NCBI RefSeq assembly: GCF_017306545.1
Contig: NZ_JAFKID010000013.1
Span: forward strand, 29,351-93,350
Direction: 5' to 3'
Length of the DNA stretch: 64,000 nucleotides
Source of the DNA: Mesorhizobium sp.
Lineage (GTDB): Bacteria > Pseudomonadota > Alphaproteobacteria > Rhizobiales > Rhizobiaceae
The translations under genes were made by a program, and so were the position numbers. Of the stretch, positions 27,954 through 36,579 are shown piece by piece (within the stretch, counting starts at the first letter, position 1; each line of letters opens with the position of its first letter). Under the pieces are notes generated by a model. The model had not been told where the DNA came from. It searched no databases and saw only the letters and a program-made list of their open reading frames with translations.

Positions 27954-28850
27954 ATGACGACGGACATTGCCGCCACCGCCGAGGCGCAGGCCACCCTGCT
28001 TTCGGCGGCGCTGCCCTACATGCAGCGCTACGAGAACAAGACCGTCGTGGTCAAATACGGCGGGCACGCCATGGGCAACCCCGAACTCGGCAAGGCCTTT
28101 GCCCGCGACATCGCGCTGTTGAAGCAGTCGGGCGTCAACCCGATCGTCGTCCATGGCGGCGGGCCGCAGATCGGCGCCATGCTCGACAAGATGGGCATCG
28201 AATCGAAGTTCGAAGGCGGCCTGCGCGTCACCGACGCCAAGACGGTCGAGATCGTCGAGATGGTACTGGCCGGCTCCATCAACAAGGAGATCGTCGCCCT
28301 CATCAATGCGGAAGGCGAATGGGCGATCGGCCTGTGTGGCAAGGACGGCAACATGGTGTTCGCCGAAAAGGCGCACAAGACGATCCGGGACCCCGATTCC
28401 AACATCGAGCGCGTGCTCGATCTCGGTTTCGTCGGCGAGCCGGTCGAGGTGGACCGCACCTTGCTCGATCTTCTGGCTCGCTCCGAGATGATCCCGGTTC
28501 TGGCGCCGGTGGCGCCGGGGCGTGACGGCCACACCTACAACATCAACGCCGACACCTTCGCCGGCGCCATCGCCGGCGCGCTCGGCGCCAAGCGTCTGCT
28601 GTTCCTGACCGACGTGCCGGGCGTGCTGGACAGGGACAAGAAGCTGATCGACGAGTTGACGGTGGCTCAGGCGCGGGCGCTGATCGCCGACGGCACGATC
28701 TCTGGCGGCATGATCCCAAAGGTCGAAACCTGCATCGAGGCGATCGACCGCGGCGTCGAGGGCGTCGTCATCCTCAACGGCAAGACGCCGCATGCGGTGC
28801 TTCTGGAACTCTTCACCGAACACGGCGCCGGCACGCTGATCGTGCCGTAA
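27954..28850 (+). CDS. argB: Acetylglutamate kinase
   Basis: A 298-residue amino-acid kinase that phosphorylates N-acetylglutamate, the second step of arginine synthesis and usually the arginine-inhibited one. KYGGHAMG and VHGGGPQIG mark the nucleotide and substrate sites; [10 protein letters not shown] and [13 protein letters not shown] are conserved. An N-terminal helix ([25 protein letters not shown]) precedes the core, as in arginine-sensitive hexameric enzymes. The ATG at 27954 is the family start; the longer open frame upstream covers the sigma-factor promoter region. Confidence 0.95.
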   Translation: MTTDIAATAEAQATLLSAALPYMQRYENKTVVVKYGGHAMGNPELGKAFARDIALLKQSGVNPIVVHGGGPQIGAMLDKMGIESKFEGGLRVTDAKTVEIVEMVLAGSINKEIVALINAEGEWAIGLCGKDGNMVFAEKAHKTIRDPDSNIERVLDLGFVGEPVEVDRTLLDLLARSEMIPVLAPVAPGRDGHTYNINADTFAGAIAGALGAKRLLFLTDVPGVLDRDKKLIDELTVAQARALIADGTISGGMIPKVETCIEAIDRGVEGVVILNGKTPHAVLLELFTEHGAGTLIVP

Positions 28851-28876
28851 CTCCCTTGTCCCTGTTTACAGGCAGA

Positions 28877-28897
28877 ATGTGGCCCGAAGGGCCGCAT
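28877..28897 (+). terminator. Hairpin downstream of argB
   Basis: A 9-bp stem (one G-T pair) with a GAA loop built on GGCCC/GGGCC, 26 bases after the argB stop. It lacks a uridine run, so it may act as a Rho-independent terminator only weakly, or stabilise the transcript end. Confidence 0.45.
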
Positions 28898-28983
28898 GAG
28901 GGACAGCGCGGACAATCGAAAGCTCACGCTGCCCTCACCTGCCCGCAGGTTCAGCCCTTCGCAAGCTCAGGGCGTTCGAAGCT

Positions 28984-29009
28984 CGGAAAGCCAAGCAGTT
29001 GGCTTTCCG
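28984..29009. repeat. Perfect 11-bp hairpin between argB and the Lrp gene
   Basis: CGGAAAGCCAA, loop GCAG, TTGGCTTTCCG. It lies just before the 3' end of the convergent Lrp-family gene. Its flanks (GCAAGCTCAGGGCGTTCG) look like a dispersed rhizobial intergenic repeat. It could be a two-way terminator or a REP-type element. Confidence 0.55.
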
Positions 29010-29029
29010 TTCGCTGCGCGAACCGCTTC

Positions 29030-29506
29030 TCACCCCCGCAAATGGCCCAGCGGCACGTGGCCGGGGCCCTTGATGTTTTGCAGTACAAGTTGGGTGTGCA
29101 CGTCGCGCACGCCTTTCAGCCGCATCAGCCGGTGCATGACGAAGGTGTTCAACTCGTCCACCGACGGCACCATGACATGCAACAGGAAGTCGTGGTCGCC
29201 GGTCATCGTCCAGCAGGCTGAGACCTCGTCCATGCGCTGTACGGCGTTGATGAAGGTTTCCGGCGATTCGTCGCTGTGGCTGGTGAGCCGGACCTGGATG
29301 AACACCTCCACCGCAAGCCCCAGCGCACGGCGGCTGAGCTGGGCTGAAAACCCCTTGATCACGCCGGCCTGCTGCAAGGCCTCGAAGCGGCGTGCGCAAG
29401 GCGTCGTGGACAGGCCGATCTCCTGCGCCAGTTCCGACACCGGCTTGCGTCCGTCGCGCTGGAGCGCGTCCAGCATCCTGATCTCAAAGGCGTCGAATTG
29501 AGGCAA
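29030..29506 (-). CDS. Lrp/AsnC-family regulator, probably of phhA
   Basis: A 158-residue Lrp-type regulator with a helix-turn-helix (about 5-60, PVSELAQEIGLSTTPCARRFEALQQAGVI) and a RAM domain (about 65-155, with TGDHDFLLHVMVPSVDELNTF). A TTG at 29506 is preferred, because the GAGGAG ribosome binding site is 6 bases upstream; the GTG at 29512 is only a base away from it. It diverges from phhA across 132 bases, suggesting control of phenylalanine breakdown. Inverted GGCAATTC/GAATTGCC sequences (29502-29509, 29546-29553) flank the start region and may be part of its operator. Confidence 0.85.
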   Translation of the reverse strand: MPQFDAFEIRMLDALQRDGRKPVSELAQEIGLSTTPCARRFEALQQAGVIKGFSAQLSRRALGLAVEVFIQVRLTSHSDESPETFINAVQRMDEVSACWTMTGDHDFLLHVMVPSVDELNTFVMHRLMRLKGVRDVHTQLVLQNIKGPGHVPLGHLRG

Positions 29507-29638
29507 TTCCACCTCCTCAGAAGAATTTCCGAGTGAATTCTAGGACGAATTGCCTGCAATGGCCACAAGAGAAGCGGAATCGCCTCGTTCCCGCGCACTA
29601 TCCTCGCCACAGGTCCGAAACAGGACGAGGAGGAAACC

Positions 29639-30472
29639 ATGTCCATCAGCGTCGCCGACTATGCGCGCGATTGCGCCGCGCAAGGCCTGCGCGGCAATTA
29701 CGCCGCCTGCCGCTCCGATTTCACCGTCGCGCAGGATTATGACTACAGCGCCGAGGAGCAGGAGGTCTGGCGCACGCTGTGCGACCGCCAGACCCAACTG
29801 ACGCGAAAACTGGCGCACGTCTCCTATCTCGACGGCATCGAGACGCTCGGCCTGCTCGACCGGGTTCCCGATTTCGACGCGGTGAGCGGCAAGTTGAAGA
29901 AATTGACCGGATGGGAAATCGTCGCCGCGCCGGGCCTCATCCCCGCCGCGCCGTTCTTCGAACATCTCGCCAGCCGCCGCTTCCCCGTCACCAACTGGCT
30001 GCGGAAGAAGGAGGAACTCGACTACATCGTCGAGCCGGACATGTTTCACGATTTCTTCGGCCACGTGCCGATCCTGACGCAGCCCGTCTTCGCCGATTTC
30101 ATGCAGATGTATGGCGCCCGAGCCGAGGAAGCGATCGCGCTCGGCGGCGACCTGATGATCGAGCGCCTTTACTGGTATACCGCCGAATACGGGCTCATCC
30201 GGGAACCGGGCCGGCCGTTGAAGGCTTTCGGCGCCGGGCTGATGTCGTCCTATACCGAATTGCGGTTCGCCGTCGAAAGCGCCGATGCGCATCATGTGCC
30301 GTTCGATCTGGAAACGGTGATGCGCACCGGTTACGAGATCGACAAGTTCCAGCGTGCCTATTTCGTGCTGCCGTCCTTCGACGCGCTGAAAGAGGCCTTC
30401 CGCAGCGCCGATCTCGCCGCACTTGTCGGCCGCTGCAAGGACAAGCCTGCTCTGGACCCGTCGGCCGTCTGA
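29639..30472 (+). CDS. phhA: Phenylalanine 4-monooxygenase
   Basis: A 277-residue monomeric aromatic amino acid hydroxylase that converts phenylalanine to tyrosine with tetrahydropterin and oxygen. The iron ligands are the two histidines of DMFHDFFGHVP and the glutamate in WYTAEYGLI. GRPLKAFGAGLMSSYTEL is also characteristic. It has only the catalytic domain, as usual for bacteria, with no regulatory ACT domain. The start follows GAGGAGGAAACC. No pterin dehydratase (phhB) or homogentisate genes are adjacent, so the rest of tyrosine catabolism must be elsewhere. Confidence 0.94.
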   Translation: MSISVADYARDCAAQGLRGNYAACRSDFTVAQDYDYSAEEQEVWRTLCDRQTQLTRKLAHVSYLDGIETLGLLDRVPDFDAVSGKLKKLTGWEIVAAPGLIPAAPFFEHLASRRFPVTNWLRKKEELDYIVEPDMFHDFFGHVPILTQPVFADFMQMYGARAEEAIALGGDLMIERLYWYTAEYGLIREPGRPLKAFGAGLMSSYTELRFAVESADAHHVPFDLETVMRTGYEIDKFQRAYFVLPSFDALKEAFRSADLAALVGRCKDKPALDPSAV

Positions 30473-30516
30473 GGGGTTTCGCGCCGTCCAAGGGTCGGCC
30501 GGACCGACCCTGGGCG

Positions 30517-31008
30517 TCAGTGCCCGGCGCTGCTCCGGTAGAGCGGCAGTTGTGAAAGCTGCTCGCGCTGAAGGTCAGCCGCCGAAGTCAGGAATTCCAG
30601 GATCGTGCCGAGTTCGGCGTCGCTGAACGCTTCCAGCATCTGCCGCCCCTGGCGCTGGATCGGGCCGTAATAGATATCGGCAAGCCGCCGGACTTCCTCG
30701 GTGGCCTCGACGATGACCTTGCGACGGTCGTCCGGGTCACGCCGGCGGGTGACGAAGCCGCGCGCCTCCAGGCGGTCCATGAGCGCCGTCACGGCGGCCG
30801 GCGTCAGCCCCGATACCGTCGCCAGCGCACCCGCCGTCTGCGGCCCGTGCAGCAGAAGGCCGAGGCAGCGCCGCTCGCCAGATCCCAACCCGCCGATCTC
30901 GCCCACGGCATCGTCGTAGGCCTGCGTTTCGTCTTGCCAGCGCATGATGGCGCGGTCGATGTCGGCAAGCAGCCGGATACGGCTCTCAAGGGACATTTTC
31001 AATTCCAT
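30517..31008 (-). CDS. MarR-family transcriptional regulator
   Basis: A 163-residue winged-helix regulator. The DNA-binding region (about 50-110) reads LHGPQTAGALATVSGLTPAAVTALMDRLEARGFVTRRRDPDDRRKV, including the DxDRR wing motif of MarR proteins. Helices at both ends would form the dimer. The ATG at 31008 is used; an ATG at 30996, with a weak GGAA upstream, is an alternative. A strikingly AT-rich dyad directly upstream suggests autoregulation. No adjacent transporter or enzyme gene reveals the target or ligand. Confidence 0.85.
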   Translation of the reverse strand: MELKMSLESRIRLLADIDRAIMRWQDETQAYDDAVGEIGGLGSGERRCLGLLLHGPQTAGALATVSGLTPAAVTALMDRLEARGFVTRRRDPDDRRKVIVEATEEVRRLADIYYGPIQRQGRQMLEAFSDAELGTILEFLTSAADLQREQLSQLPLYRSSAGH

Positions 31009-31013
31009 GATCT

Positions 31014-31037
31014 AAATTTTTCGATATTGAAATTTTT
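31014..31037. promoter_or_regulatory. AT-rich dyad upstream of the MarR gene
   Basis: AAATTTTT occurs twice (31014-31021 and 31030-31037), 16 bases apart, around an imperfect palindrome TTTCGATATTGAAA (31019-31032). It begins 6 bases upstream of the MarR start in otherwise GC-rich DNA. MarR proteins bind such 16-20 bp dyads over their own promoters, so autoregulation is likely. Confidence 0.5.
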
Positions 31038-31162
31038 GATCCTTTGACTGTAAGCGCCGGGTTGCCGCCATGCAAGCGGCCCTGCCGCCGGATGGACTCT
31101 CGCCTTGTTGCCGGCGCGGCGTCGCTCTTGCGTGACGCAACCGCCCGGCGCCGACCTTCGTG

Positions 31163-31921
31163 TCAGGCGGCCTTCGGCATCGTGTCGACGATGGCGAGGT
31201 TGCGGCCGCCGTGCTTGGCCTCGTAAAGCCGGCGGTCGGCGCTGCGCATCAGGTCTGCTGTGCCGACGTCCTGGCCGCACATGGTTCCGCCGATGCTGAC
31301 GGTGAGGGGGACGGTCCGCTCGTCGACGGGCCGGAAGCGCACCAGTTCGACCTCGCGCCGGACGCGCTCGGCGATCGAGCGGGCTTCGTGTTCGTCTGCG
31401 CCTGGGAGAAAGGCGCAGAATTCTTCGCCTCCGATGCGGCCGAGCACGTCGCCGGCGCGCAGCGAGCGCTTGAGCGCCGCCGCGATCAGGAGCAGGGCTT
31501 CGTCGCCGGTCAGGTGGCCGTAGCTGTCGTTGATCCGCTTGAAATGGTCGGCGTCGATGATCAGCAGCGCGCCGCGGTCGGCCTTGCGGCGCGATCCTTC
31601 CAGCACGGCGAAGAAGCTTTCACGGTTCAGCATGCCCGTCAGGTCGTCGTGGCGAGCTTTGTGCGCCAGCCGGCGATGGGTGGCGGCGAGTTGCGCATGA
31701 GCGCGGGCGAGGTCCCGGTGTGCCGCCTTCAGCCTGGCGCTCTGGCTGAAAAGGACGGCGCTCACCGGCCAGGCCGTGAGCAGCGGGCACAGGATGCACA
31801 GCCACAAGGCGACGCCGTCGAGCCGGCCGCCCAGGGACGAGAGGACGAGGCCGCAGATCAACACCGAGGCGGCGATCGCGGCAATGGTCACGGCAGTGGC
31901 GCGCAGGGCAATCCGCAGCAT
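31163..31921 (-). CDS. Membrane diguanylate cyclase (GGDEF)
   Basis: A 252-residue protein with two N-terminal membrane helices (about 5-30 and 38-62), a short coiled linker and a C-terminal GGDEF domain (about 85-250). The active-site loop is GRIGGEEFCAFLP, a catalytically competent GGEEF variant, and ALLIIDADHFKRINDSYGHLTGDEAL is complete. It should make the second messenger cyclic di-GMP. No RxxD inhibitory site is evident upstream of the loop. The ATG at 31921 follows AGGAGGACC; the longer open frame is non-coding upstream sequence. It diverges from the HAD hydrolase gene. Confidence 0.9.
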   Translation of the reverse strand: MLRIALRATAVTIAAIAASVLICGLVLSSLGGRLDGVALWLCILCPLLTAWPVSAVLFSQSARLKAAHRDLARAHAQLAATHRRLAHKARHDDLTGMLNRESFFAVLEGSRRKADRGALLIIDADHFKRINDSYGHLTGDEALLLIAAALKRSLRAGDVLGRIGGEEFCAFLPGADEHEARSIAERVRREVELVRFRPVDERTVPLTVSIGGTMCGQDVGTADLMRSADRRLYEAKHGGRNLAIVDTMPKAA

Positions 31922-32081
31922 CGGCAGGTCCTCCTGGCTGCCCCTTCGCATAGGGGTCTGAAGACCGGCTTTCGGCGGTGGATAAAATTCGAACGGTTGC
32001 GCCGTTTTTGCCCAAGTCCGCTCGCAAAGGTTGTGGATAACTCCCGCTGTCCCGGACGCCGTTTCGTGCGATAAGCATGCC

Positions 32082-32783
32082 ATGACCGAGCTTCCAGATC
32101 CCGCCAGATTCGCCCACGTCACCGACTGGGTGTTCGATCTCGACAACACGCTCTATCCGCACCACTCGAACCTGTTTTCGCAGATCGACGTGAAGATGAC
32201 GGCCTATGTCTCGGACCTGCTGTCGCTGTCGCGCGAGGAGGCGCGCAAGTTGCAGAAGGAGCTCTATCAGCAATACGGCACGACGCTGAACGGGCTGATG
32301 GAGCGACATGGCATCGACCCCGACGATTTCCTGCAAAGAGTGCACGATATCGACTATTCATGGCTGGTGCCGGACCCCACCCTCGGCGCCGCCATTCATC
32401 AGCTTCCGGGCCGCAAGTTCATCTTCACCAACGGCGACCGCCATCATGCCGAGCGGGCGGCGCGCCAACTCGGCATTCTCGAGCATTTCGACGCCATCTT
32501 CGATATCGTCGCCGCCGGCCTGACGCCGAAGCCGGCGCGCCAGACCTACGAGAAATTCGCCGCCCTGCACGCGGTGACGGGGCACAATACGGTGATGTTC
32601 GAGGATCTCGCCCGCAATCTCGCCGTGCCGAAGGCGCTCGGCATGACCACGGTGCTCGTCGTGCCGCGCAATTTCGAGCCGACATATTCGGAAATCTGGG
32701 AGCGCGATCCCGACAACGAGGACGACGTCGATTTCGTCACCGACGATCTCGCCGGATTCTTGACGCGGATATTGGGTGAGTAG
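32082..32783 (+). CDS. HAD-superfamily pyrimidine 5'-nucleotidase-like hydrolase
   Basis: A 233-residue HAD hydrolase. The nucleophile motif is VFDLDNTLYP (about residues 18-27), motif II is FIFTNGDRHH, and motif IV is VMFEDLARNL. The FDLDNTLYP style and the four-helix cap (about 35-95) match the pyrimidine 5'-nucleotidase (SDT1/YjjG-like) group, which dephosphorylates UMP, CMP or damaged nucleotides. The ATG at 32082 gives the family start. It converges with the LOG-family gene across a repetitive inverted element. Confidence 0.88.
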   Translation: MTELPDPARFAHVTDWVFDLDNTLYPHHSNLFSQIDVKMTAYVSDLLSLSREEARKLQKELYQQYGTTLNGLMERHGIDPDDFLQRVHDIDYSWLVPDPTLGAAIHQLPGRKFIFTNGDRHHAERAARQLGILEHFDAIFDIVAAGLTPKPARQTYEKFAALHAVTGHNTVMFEDLARNLAVPKALGMTTVLVVPRNFEPTYSEIWERDPDNEDDVDFVTDDLAGFLTRILGE

Positions 32784-32864
32784 GGGAGTAAGGCAATAAG
32801 GCAATAAGGCAATAAGGGAGTATTCCCTTATTCCCCTACTGCCCTATTCCCCTACTGCCCCAAC
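32779..32864. repeat. Tandem and inverted low-complexity element between convergent genes
   Basis: Three copies of AAGGCAAT stand in tandem within 32790-32815, followed by a perfect 9-bp hairpin (AATAAGGGA/TCCCTTATT, 32811-32832) and the complementary CCCCTACTGCCCTATT series. The stop codon of the LOG-family gene (32852-32854) lies inside its right arm. It is similar in style to the element at 25156-25254. Confidence 0.6.
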
Positions 32865-33697
32865 TCATAAAACCGCTTGATGATCGCCCAGGCCTCGTCC
32901 GCCGTCTCGGCGTAGTCGATGATGTCCTGGTCGCCAGGCGTGATGGTGCCCTGCTCGGCGAGGAAGTCGAGGTCGAGCGCCTTTTCCCAGAAGGAGCGGC
33001 CGAACAGGATCACCGGCACGCGCTCCATGCGCCCCGTCTGGATCAGCGTCAGCGTCTCGAAGAACTCGTCCATCGTGCCGAAGCCGCCGGGGAAGACCGC
33101 GACGGCCTTGGCGCGCATGACGAAGTGCATCTTGCGGATGGCGAAATAGTGGAAGTTGAAGCACAGTTCCGGCGTCACATAGGCGTTCGGCGCCTGCTCG
33201 TGCGGCAGCACGATGTTGAGGCCGATGGAAGGCGCGCCGACGTCGTCGGCGCCGCGGTTTCCCGCCTCCATCACCCCCGGTCCGCCGCCCGTCACCACGA
33301 CGAACTCGCGATAGTAGGAGGTGGCGGAATGCTGCGAGCACAGCCGCGCGAACTTGCGCGCCTCCTCGTAGTATTTGCTGTTTTTCTCGAGGTTCTTCTT
33401 CTGCGTCTCGTTCTTGGCGGCCCATGCCGCGCCGCCGGGCTCGGGCAGGCGCGCGCCGCCGAACAGGATGACGGTCGAGCGGATGCCGCGTTCGGCCAGG
33501 ATCATCTCCGGCTTCAGCAGTTCCAGTTGCAGCCGCATCGGGCGCAGCTCGCGCCGCGTCATGAAATCTTCGTCGTTCCAGGCCAGCCGATAGGTGGCGG
33601 CGCGGGTCTGCGGCGTATCGGGCACGCTCTTCACCCGCTCGAGGTCCTCGTGCGAATGCGGCAGCGGCGTCCAGCCGTTCTGTTCCATCGGATCCAT
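32852..33697 (-). CDS. LOG-family protein (cytokinin riboside 5'-monophosphate phosphoribohydrolase-like)
   Basis: A 281-residue TIGR00730/LOG-family protein, often misnamed lysine decarboxylase. The family motif PGGxGTxxE is present as FPGGFGTMDE, and VVTGGGPGVMEAGNRGA binds the phosphate. Such enzymes release bases from nucleoside 5'-monophosphates, for example active cytokinin. It is longer than plant LOG (about 215) through an N-terminal extension of roughly 90 residues, as in the type II (LOG-II) group. The ATG at 33697 is the likely start. It diverges from dapD. Confidence 0.88.
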   Translation of the reverse strand: MDPMEQNGWTPLPHSHEDLERVKSVPDTPQTRAATYRLAWNDEDFMTRRELRPMRLQLELLKPEMILAERGIRSTVILFGGARLPEPGGAAWAAKNETQKKNLEKNSKYYEEARKFARLCSQHSATSYYREFVVVTGGGPGVMEAGNRGADDVGAPSIGLNIVLPHEQAPNAYVTPELCFNFHYFAIRKMHFVMRAKAVAVFPGGFGTMDEFFETLTLIQTGRMERVPVILFGRSFWEKALDLDFLAEQGTITPGDQDIIDYAETADEAWAIIKRFYELGQ

Positions 33698-33837
33698 GGC
33701 GCTTATCCCAAATCTGCTCAATCGGCGCCATCCTGCGGCGCTGTCGCGATTGACCCCCATACTGCCTTCAAATAGGGTCCGCCCGCCTTTCAGTCAGGTT
33801 AAGAACCGCCTTTCAGCCCATTGGTAACGGAGAGATC

Positions 33838-34692
33838 ATGTCGAAGCCCGATCTGGCCAGCCTCGAAACGACCGTCGACAAGGCCTTCGAGGAACGCGAG
33901 GGCATTTCCGCCACGACGCGCGGTGCGGTGCGCGAGGCCGTCGAATCGGCGCTCGACCTGCTCGACAAGGGCGCGGTTCGCGTCGCCGAGCGGCAGGCCG
34001 ACGGGGCCTGGCGTGTCAACCAGTGGCTGAAAAAGGCCGTGCTTCTGTCGTTTCGGCTGAGCCCGATGGGGGTCATCTCCGGCGGCCCAGGCAACGCCGC
34101 ATGGTGGGACAAGGTGCCTTCGAAGTTCGACGGCTGGGGCGCGCCGGATTTCGAGCGGGCAGGCTTCCGCGCCGTGCCGTCGGCGGTGGTGCGCCGCGCC
34201 GCCTATGTCGCGCCGGGCGTCGTGCTGATGCCTTCCTTCGTCAATCTCGGCGCCTATGTCGACTCAGGCACCATGGTCGACACCTGGGCGACGGTCGGCT
34301 CCTGCGCCCAGATCGGCAAGAACGTGCATCTGTCGGGCGGCGTCGGCATCGGCGGCGTGCTGGAGCCGTTGCAGGCGGGCCCCACCATCATCGAGGACAA
34401 CTGCTTCATCGGCGCCCGCTCCGAGGTGGTCGAGGGCTGCATCGTGCGCGAGGGCGCGGTGCTCGGCATGGGCGTCTTCATCGGCAAGTCGACCAAGATC
34501 GTCGATCGCGCCACCGGCGAGATTTTCTACGGCGAGGTGCCGGCCAATTCCGTCGTCGTGGCCGGCACCCTGCCGGGCAAGCCGTTCCCCAACGGCGAGC
34601 CGGGACCGAACCTTTACTGCGCTGTCATCGTCAAGCGCGTCGATGCACAGACCCGCTCCAAGACCTCCATCAACGAGTTGCTGCGGGATTGA
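33838..34692 (+). CDS. dapD: Tetrahydrodipicolinate N-succinyltransferase
   Basis: A 284-residue left-handed beta-helix acyltransferase that succinylates tetrahydrodipicolinate in the lysine/diaminopimelate pathway. The N-terminal helical domain (about 1-100) is followed by hexapeptide repeats (about 105-230), including [21 protein letters not shown] and [32 protein letters not shown] forms the C-terminal end. dapE, which removes the succinyl group two steps later, lies 1.9 kb downstream on the same strand; panE on the opposite strand lies between them. Confidence 0.95.
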   Translation: MSKPDLASLETTVDKAFEEREGISATTRGAVREAVESALDLLDKGAVRVAERQADGAWRVNQWLKKAVLLSFRLSPMGVISGGPGNAAWWDKVPSKFDGWGAPDFERAGFRAVPSAVVRRAAYVAPGVVLMPSFVNLGAYVDSGTMVDTWATVGSCAQIGKNVHLSGGVGIGGVLEPLQAGPTIIEDNCFIGARSEVVEGCIVREGAVLGMGVFIGKSTKIVDRATGEIFYGEVPANSVVVAGTLPGKPFPNGEPGPNLYCAVIVKRVDAQTRSKTSINELLRD

Positions 34693-34745
34693 CCCGGCAG
34701 GGCGGCGCCCGCAATCTGGCGCCGTTTTGATGAGGAGGGGGACAT

Positions 34746-35045
34746 ATGCAGTTCAGTGATTTCTTCGGTTTTGAAAAACTCGTGACGCCGAGCGTCATCA
34801 AGGTCGTCTATTGGCTGGGCATCGCCGTCTTGGTGGTGTTCGGCATCGCCAGCTTCTTCATGGGGCTGCTGTCGGGCTCGGTCGGCGCCGGCCTTCTGGC
34901 GCTGGTCGGCTCAGTGCTCGGCCTGCTCTTGTGGCGCGTCATGTGCGAACTCTATATCGTTATCTTCGGCATGTTCGACCGGCTCGGCCAGATTCGGGAC
35001 GGACTCTCGCAACAGCAGCGGGGATATGCGCAGCCGCCGGTCTGA
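34746..35045 (+). CDS. DUF4282 small membrane protein
   Basis: A 99-residue protein with two membrane helices (about 17-40 and 44-70) and the DUF4282 pattern: MQFSDFFGFEKLVTPSVIK at the start and ALVGSVLGLLLWRVMCELYIVIFGMFDRL at the end. The C-terminus is short, cytoplasmic and rich in Q, G and P. A GAGGAGGGG site precedes the ATG. The function of the family is unknown. It is followed by a DUF805 gene, another small membrane family, in a dapD-linked group. Confidence 0.85.
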   Translation: MQFSDFFGFEKLVTPSVIKVVYWLGIAVLVVFGIASFFMGLLSGSVGAGLLALVGSVLGLLLWRVMCELYIVIFGMFDRLGQIRDGLSQQQRGYAQPPV

Positions 35046-35077
35046 CGGCAGCGTTTCCCCGCAGAAAACGGCCAACC

Positions 35078-35449
35078 TTGCCTGATAGAATTCAATTCGC
35101 CTGGCTTTTCTTCAAGACTTCGGGCCGCGTCAGCCGCGCGGCCTATTTTCTTGGCGGCCTGCTGGTCGCCATCGCGCAGGCCTTCCCGCTCTACCGTTTC
35201 ACGCTGGTTCCCGAAGGCACGGCGGAAAGCGAAACCTGGGCGTTGCTGTTCATGGTCGCCTTCCTCGGTTCGCTCTGGTCGAACGTCGCGCTGGCGGTCA
35301 AGCGCCTGCACGATCTCGGCAGGCCGGGGCTGACGGCGTTGGTGCTGTTCGTGCCGGTCGTGTCCATCGTCGCCTTCCTGGTCCTGTGCCTGTTTCCGGG
35401 CGAACCCGGCCCGAATCGCTACGGATCGCGCACCAACGCCCCGGCCTGA
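35078..35449 (+). CDS. DUF805 family inner-membrane protein
   Basis: A 123-residue protein with the DUF805 signature: the early FKTSGRVSRAAYFLGGLLV segment, then VALAVKRLHDLGRPG and the closing LCLFPGEPGPNRYGS. Three to four membrane helices are predicted by eye (about 17-35, 48-70, 84-105). A TTG at 35078 is the most credible start, although no strong Shine-Dalgarno is visible; the open frame further upstream overlaps the DUF4282 gene. Function unknown. Confidence 0.82.
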   Translation: MPDRIQFAWLFFKTSGRVSRAAYFLGGLLVAIAQAFPLYRFTLVPEGTAESETWALLFMVAFLGSLWSNVALAVKRLHDLGRPGLTALVLFVPVVSIVAFLVLCLFPGEPGPNRYGSRTNAPA

Positions 35450-35452
35450 CCG

Positions 35453-36469
35453 TCAGGCGAACGCATCGGGCCCGAGTTTCGGCGGTCCCGCTCCGGCCCG
35501 TTCGGCCGCGCGGACGAGCGCGACGGTACGTTCGATGGCCGGTGCGGCGGTGCCGGTTCGTTTGGCCAGGTCGAGGACGGCTCCTTGCAGGGCTTCGATC
35601 TCGGTCGGACGGCGGTGCTGAAAATCGTCCCACATGGAGGAGCGAGCCTGCGGATCGATCGCCAGCAGCCGCCGCGCCAGCCGGCCGAACAGCCAATCGG
35701 GCAGGCTGAGAATGAACGGCAGCAGAGCGGGCGGCGCGCTGCCTGCCGCCGCTACGGGCCGTATGCCGCCGGCTTTCATCGCCGCCAGCGCCTCACGGAT
35801 CTGGCGGGCCAGCACCAGCCGCCAGCGCCGTTCGGCCAGTTCCTGCGCCAGCGGCAGGTCCGACAGCGCCACCAGCGCGTTGTTGAGGTTGAAGAGCAAC
35901 TTGCCCCACAAAACGCCCTGGATATCGGGATGGGCCGCGACAGCGCAGCCTTCGACGGACAGGAGCTCGGCCAGTCCGGGCATGCCGACTTGAACCAGCA
36001 CCGTTCCTTCGCTGGCGCGGTGGACGTGCAGTGGTTGCTCGCCGTCCGCAGGCTGCACGACGTTGAACGGCACCATGCCGGCCAGCACCGGGCGGCCGGC
36101 AACGAGCGCCTTCAGGCGCGCGGCGTTGTCGATGCCGTTTTGCAGGCTGACCACCGTGGCGTCGGCGCGCGCGTGTTTGGCAATCAGCCGGGCCATGTCC
36201 TCCGTCGCGCCGCTTTTGACCGTGACGAGGACGATGTCGGCGCCAGTCAGCACAGCCGGATCGGTGCTGGCCGCAATGGCGTCGGCGTCGGCAAGACGGT
36301 CGCGACCGTCGAGATCGGAGACGCGCAGGCCGCCATCGCGCAGCGCCCGCTCGATTCGCGGCCGCGCAAGCAGCGTCACCTTGCGCCCCGCCAGCGCCAG
36401 GCAGCCGCCGACGTAGCAGCCGACGCTGCCCGCTCCGGCGATCACGATATGCTGGCCGGCACCGATCAT
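35453..36469 (-). CDS. panE: 2-dehydropantoate 2-reductase
   Basis: A 338-residue ketopantoate reductase of the ApbA/PanE family, making pantoate for coenzyme A synthesis with NADPH. The N-terminal Rossmann motif is [13 protein letters not shown], then [15 protein letters not shown] and [14 protein letters not shown]. The C-terminal helical domain carries [16 protein letters not shown] with the catalytic lysine. Paralogues of this family can act on other keto acids, so the pantothenate role is likely but not certain. It converges closely on the DUF805 gene (3 bases between stops) and diverges from dapE. Confidence 0.87.
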   Translation of the reverse strand: MIGAGQHIVIAGAGSVGCYVGGCLALAGRKVTLLARPRIERALRDGGLRVSDLDGRDRLADADAIAASTDPAVLTGADIVLVTVKSGATEDMARLIAKHARADATVVSLQNGIDNAARLKALVAGRPVLAGMVPFNVVQPADGEQPLHVHRASEGTVLVQVGMPGLAELLSVEGCAVAAHPDIQGVLWGKLLFNLNNALVALSDLPLAQELAERRWRLVLARQIREALAAMKAGGIRPVAAAGSAPPALLPFILSLPDWLFGRLARRLLAIDPQARSSMWDDFQHRRPTEIEALQGAVLDLAKRTGTAAPAIERTVALVRAAERAGAGPPKLGPDAFA

Positions 36470-36579
36470 CCCCTTCTCCCGACGTGACGATACGCAACGG
36501 AAATCATAATGCCGGTTGCAGCGCCTTGGTCCAACGGCCTGTCGTGACAGGCCGCGCGCTTTCCTCTATCGCTTGGCGC

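Noticed and set aside
28900..29029. Possible small CRISPR-like or IS remnant in the argB-Lrp gap
   Set aside because: Only single hairpins are present, with no regularly spaced direct repeats and no transposase sequence; dispersed intergenic repeat is the simpler reading.
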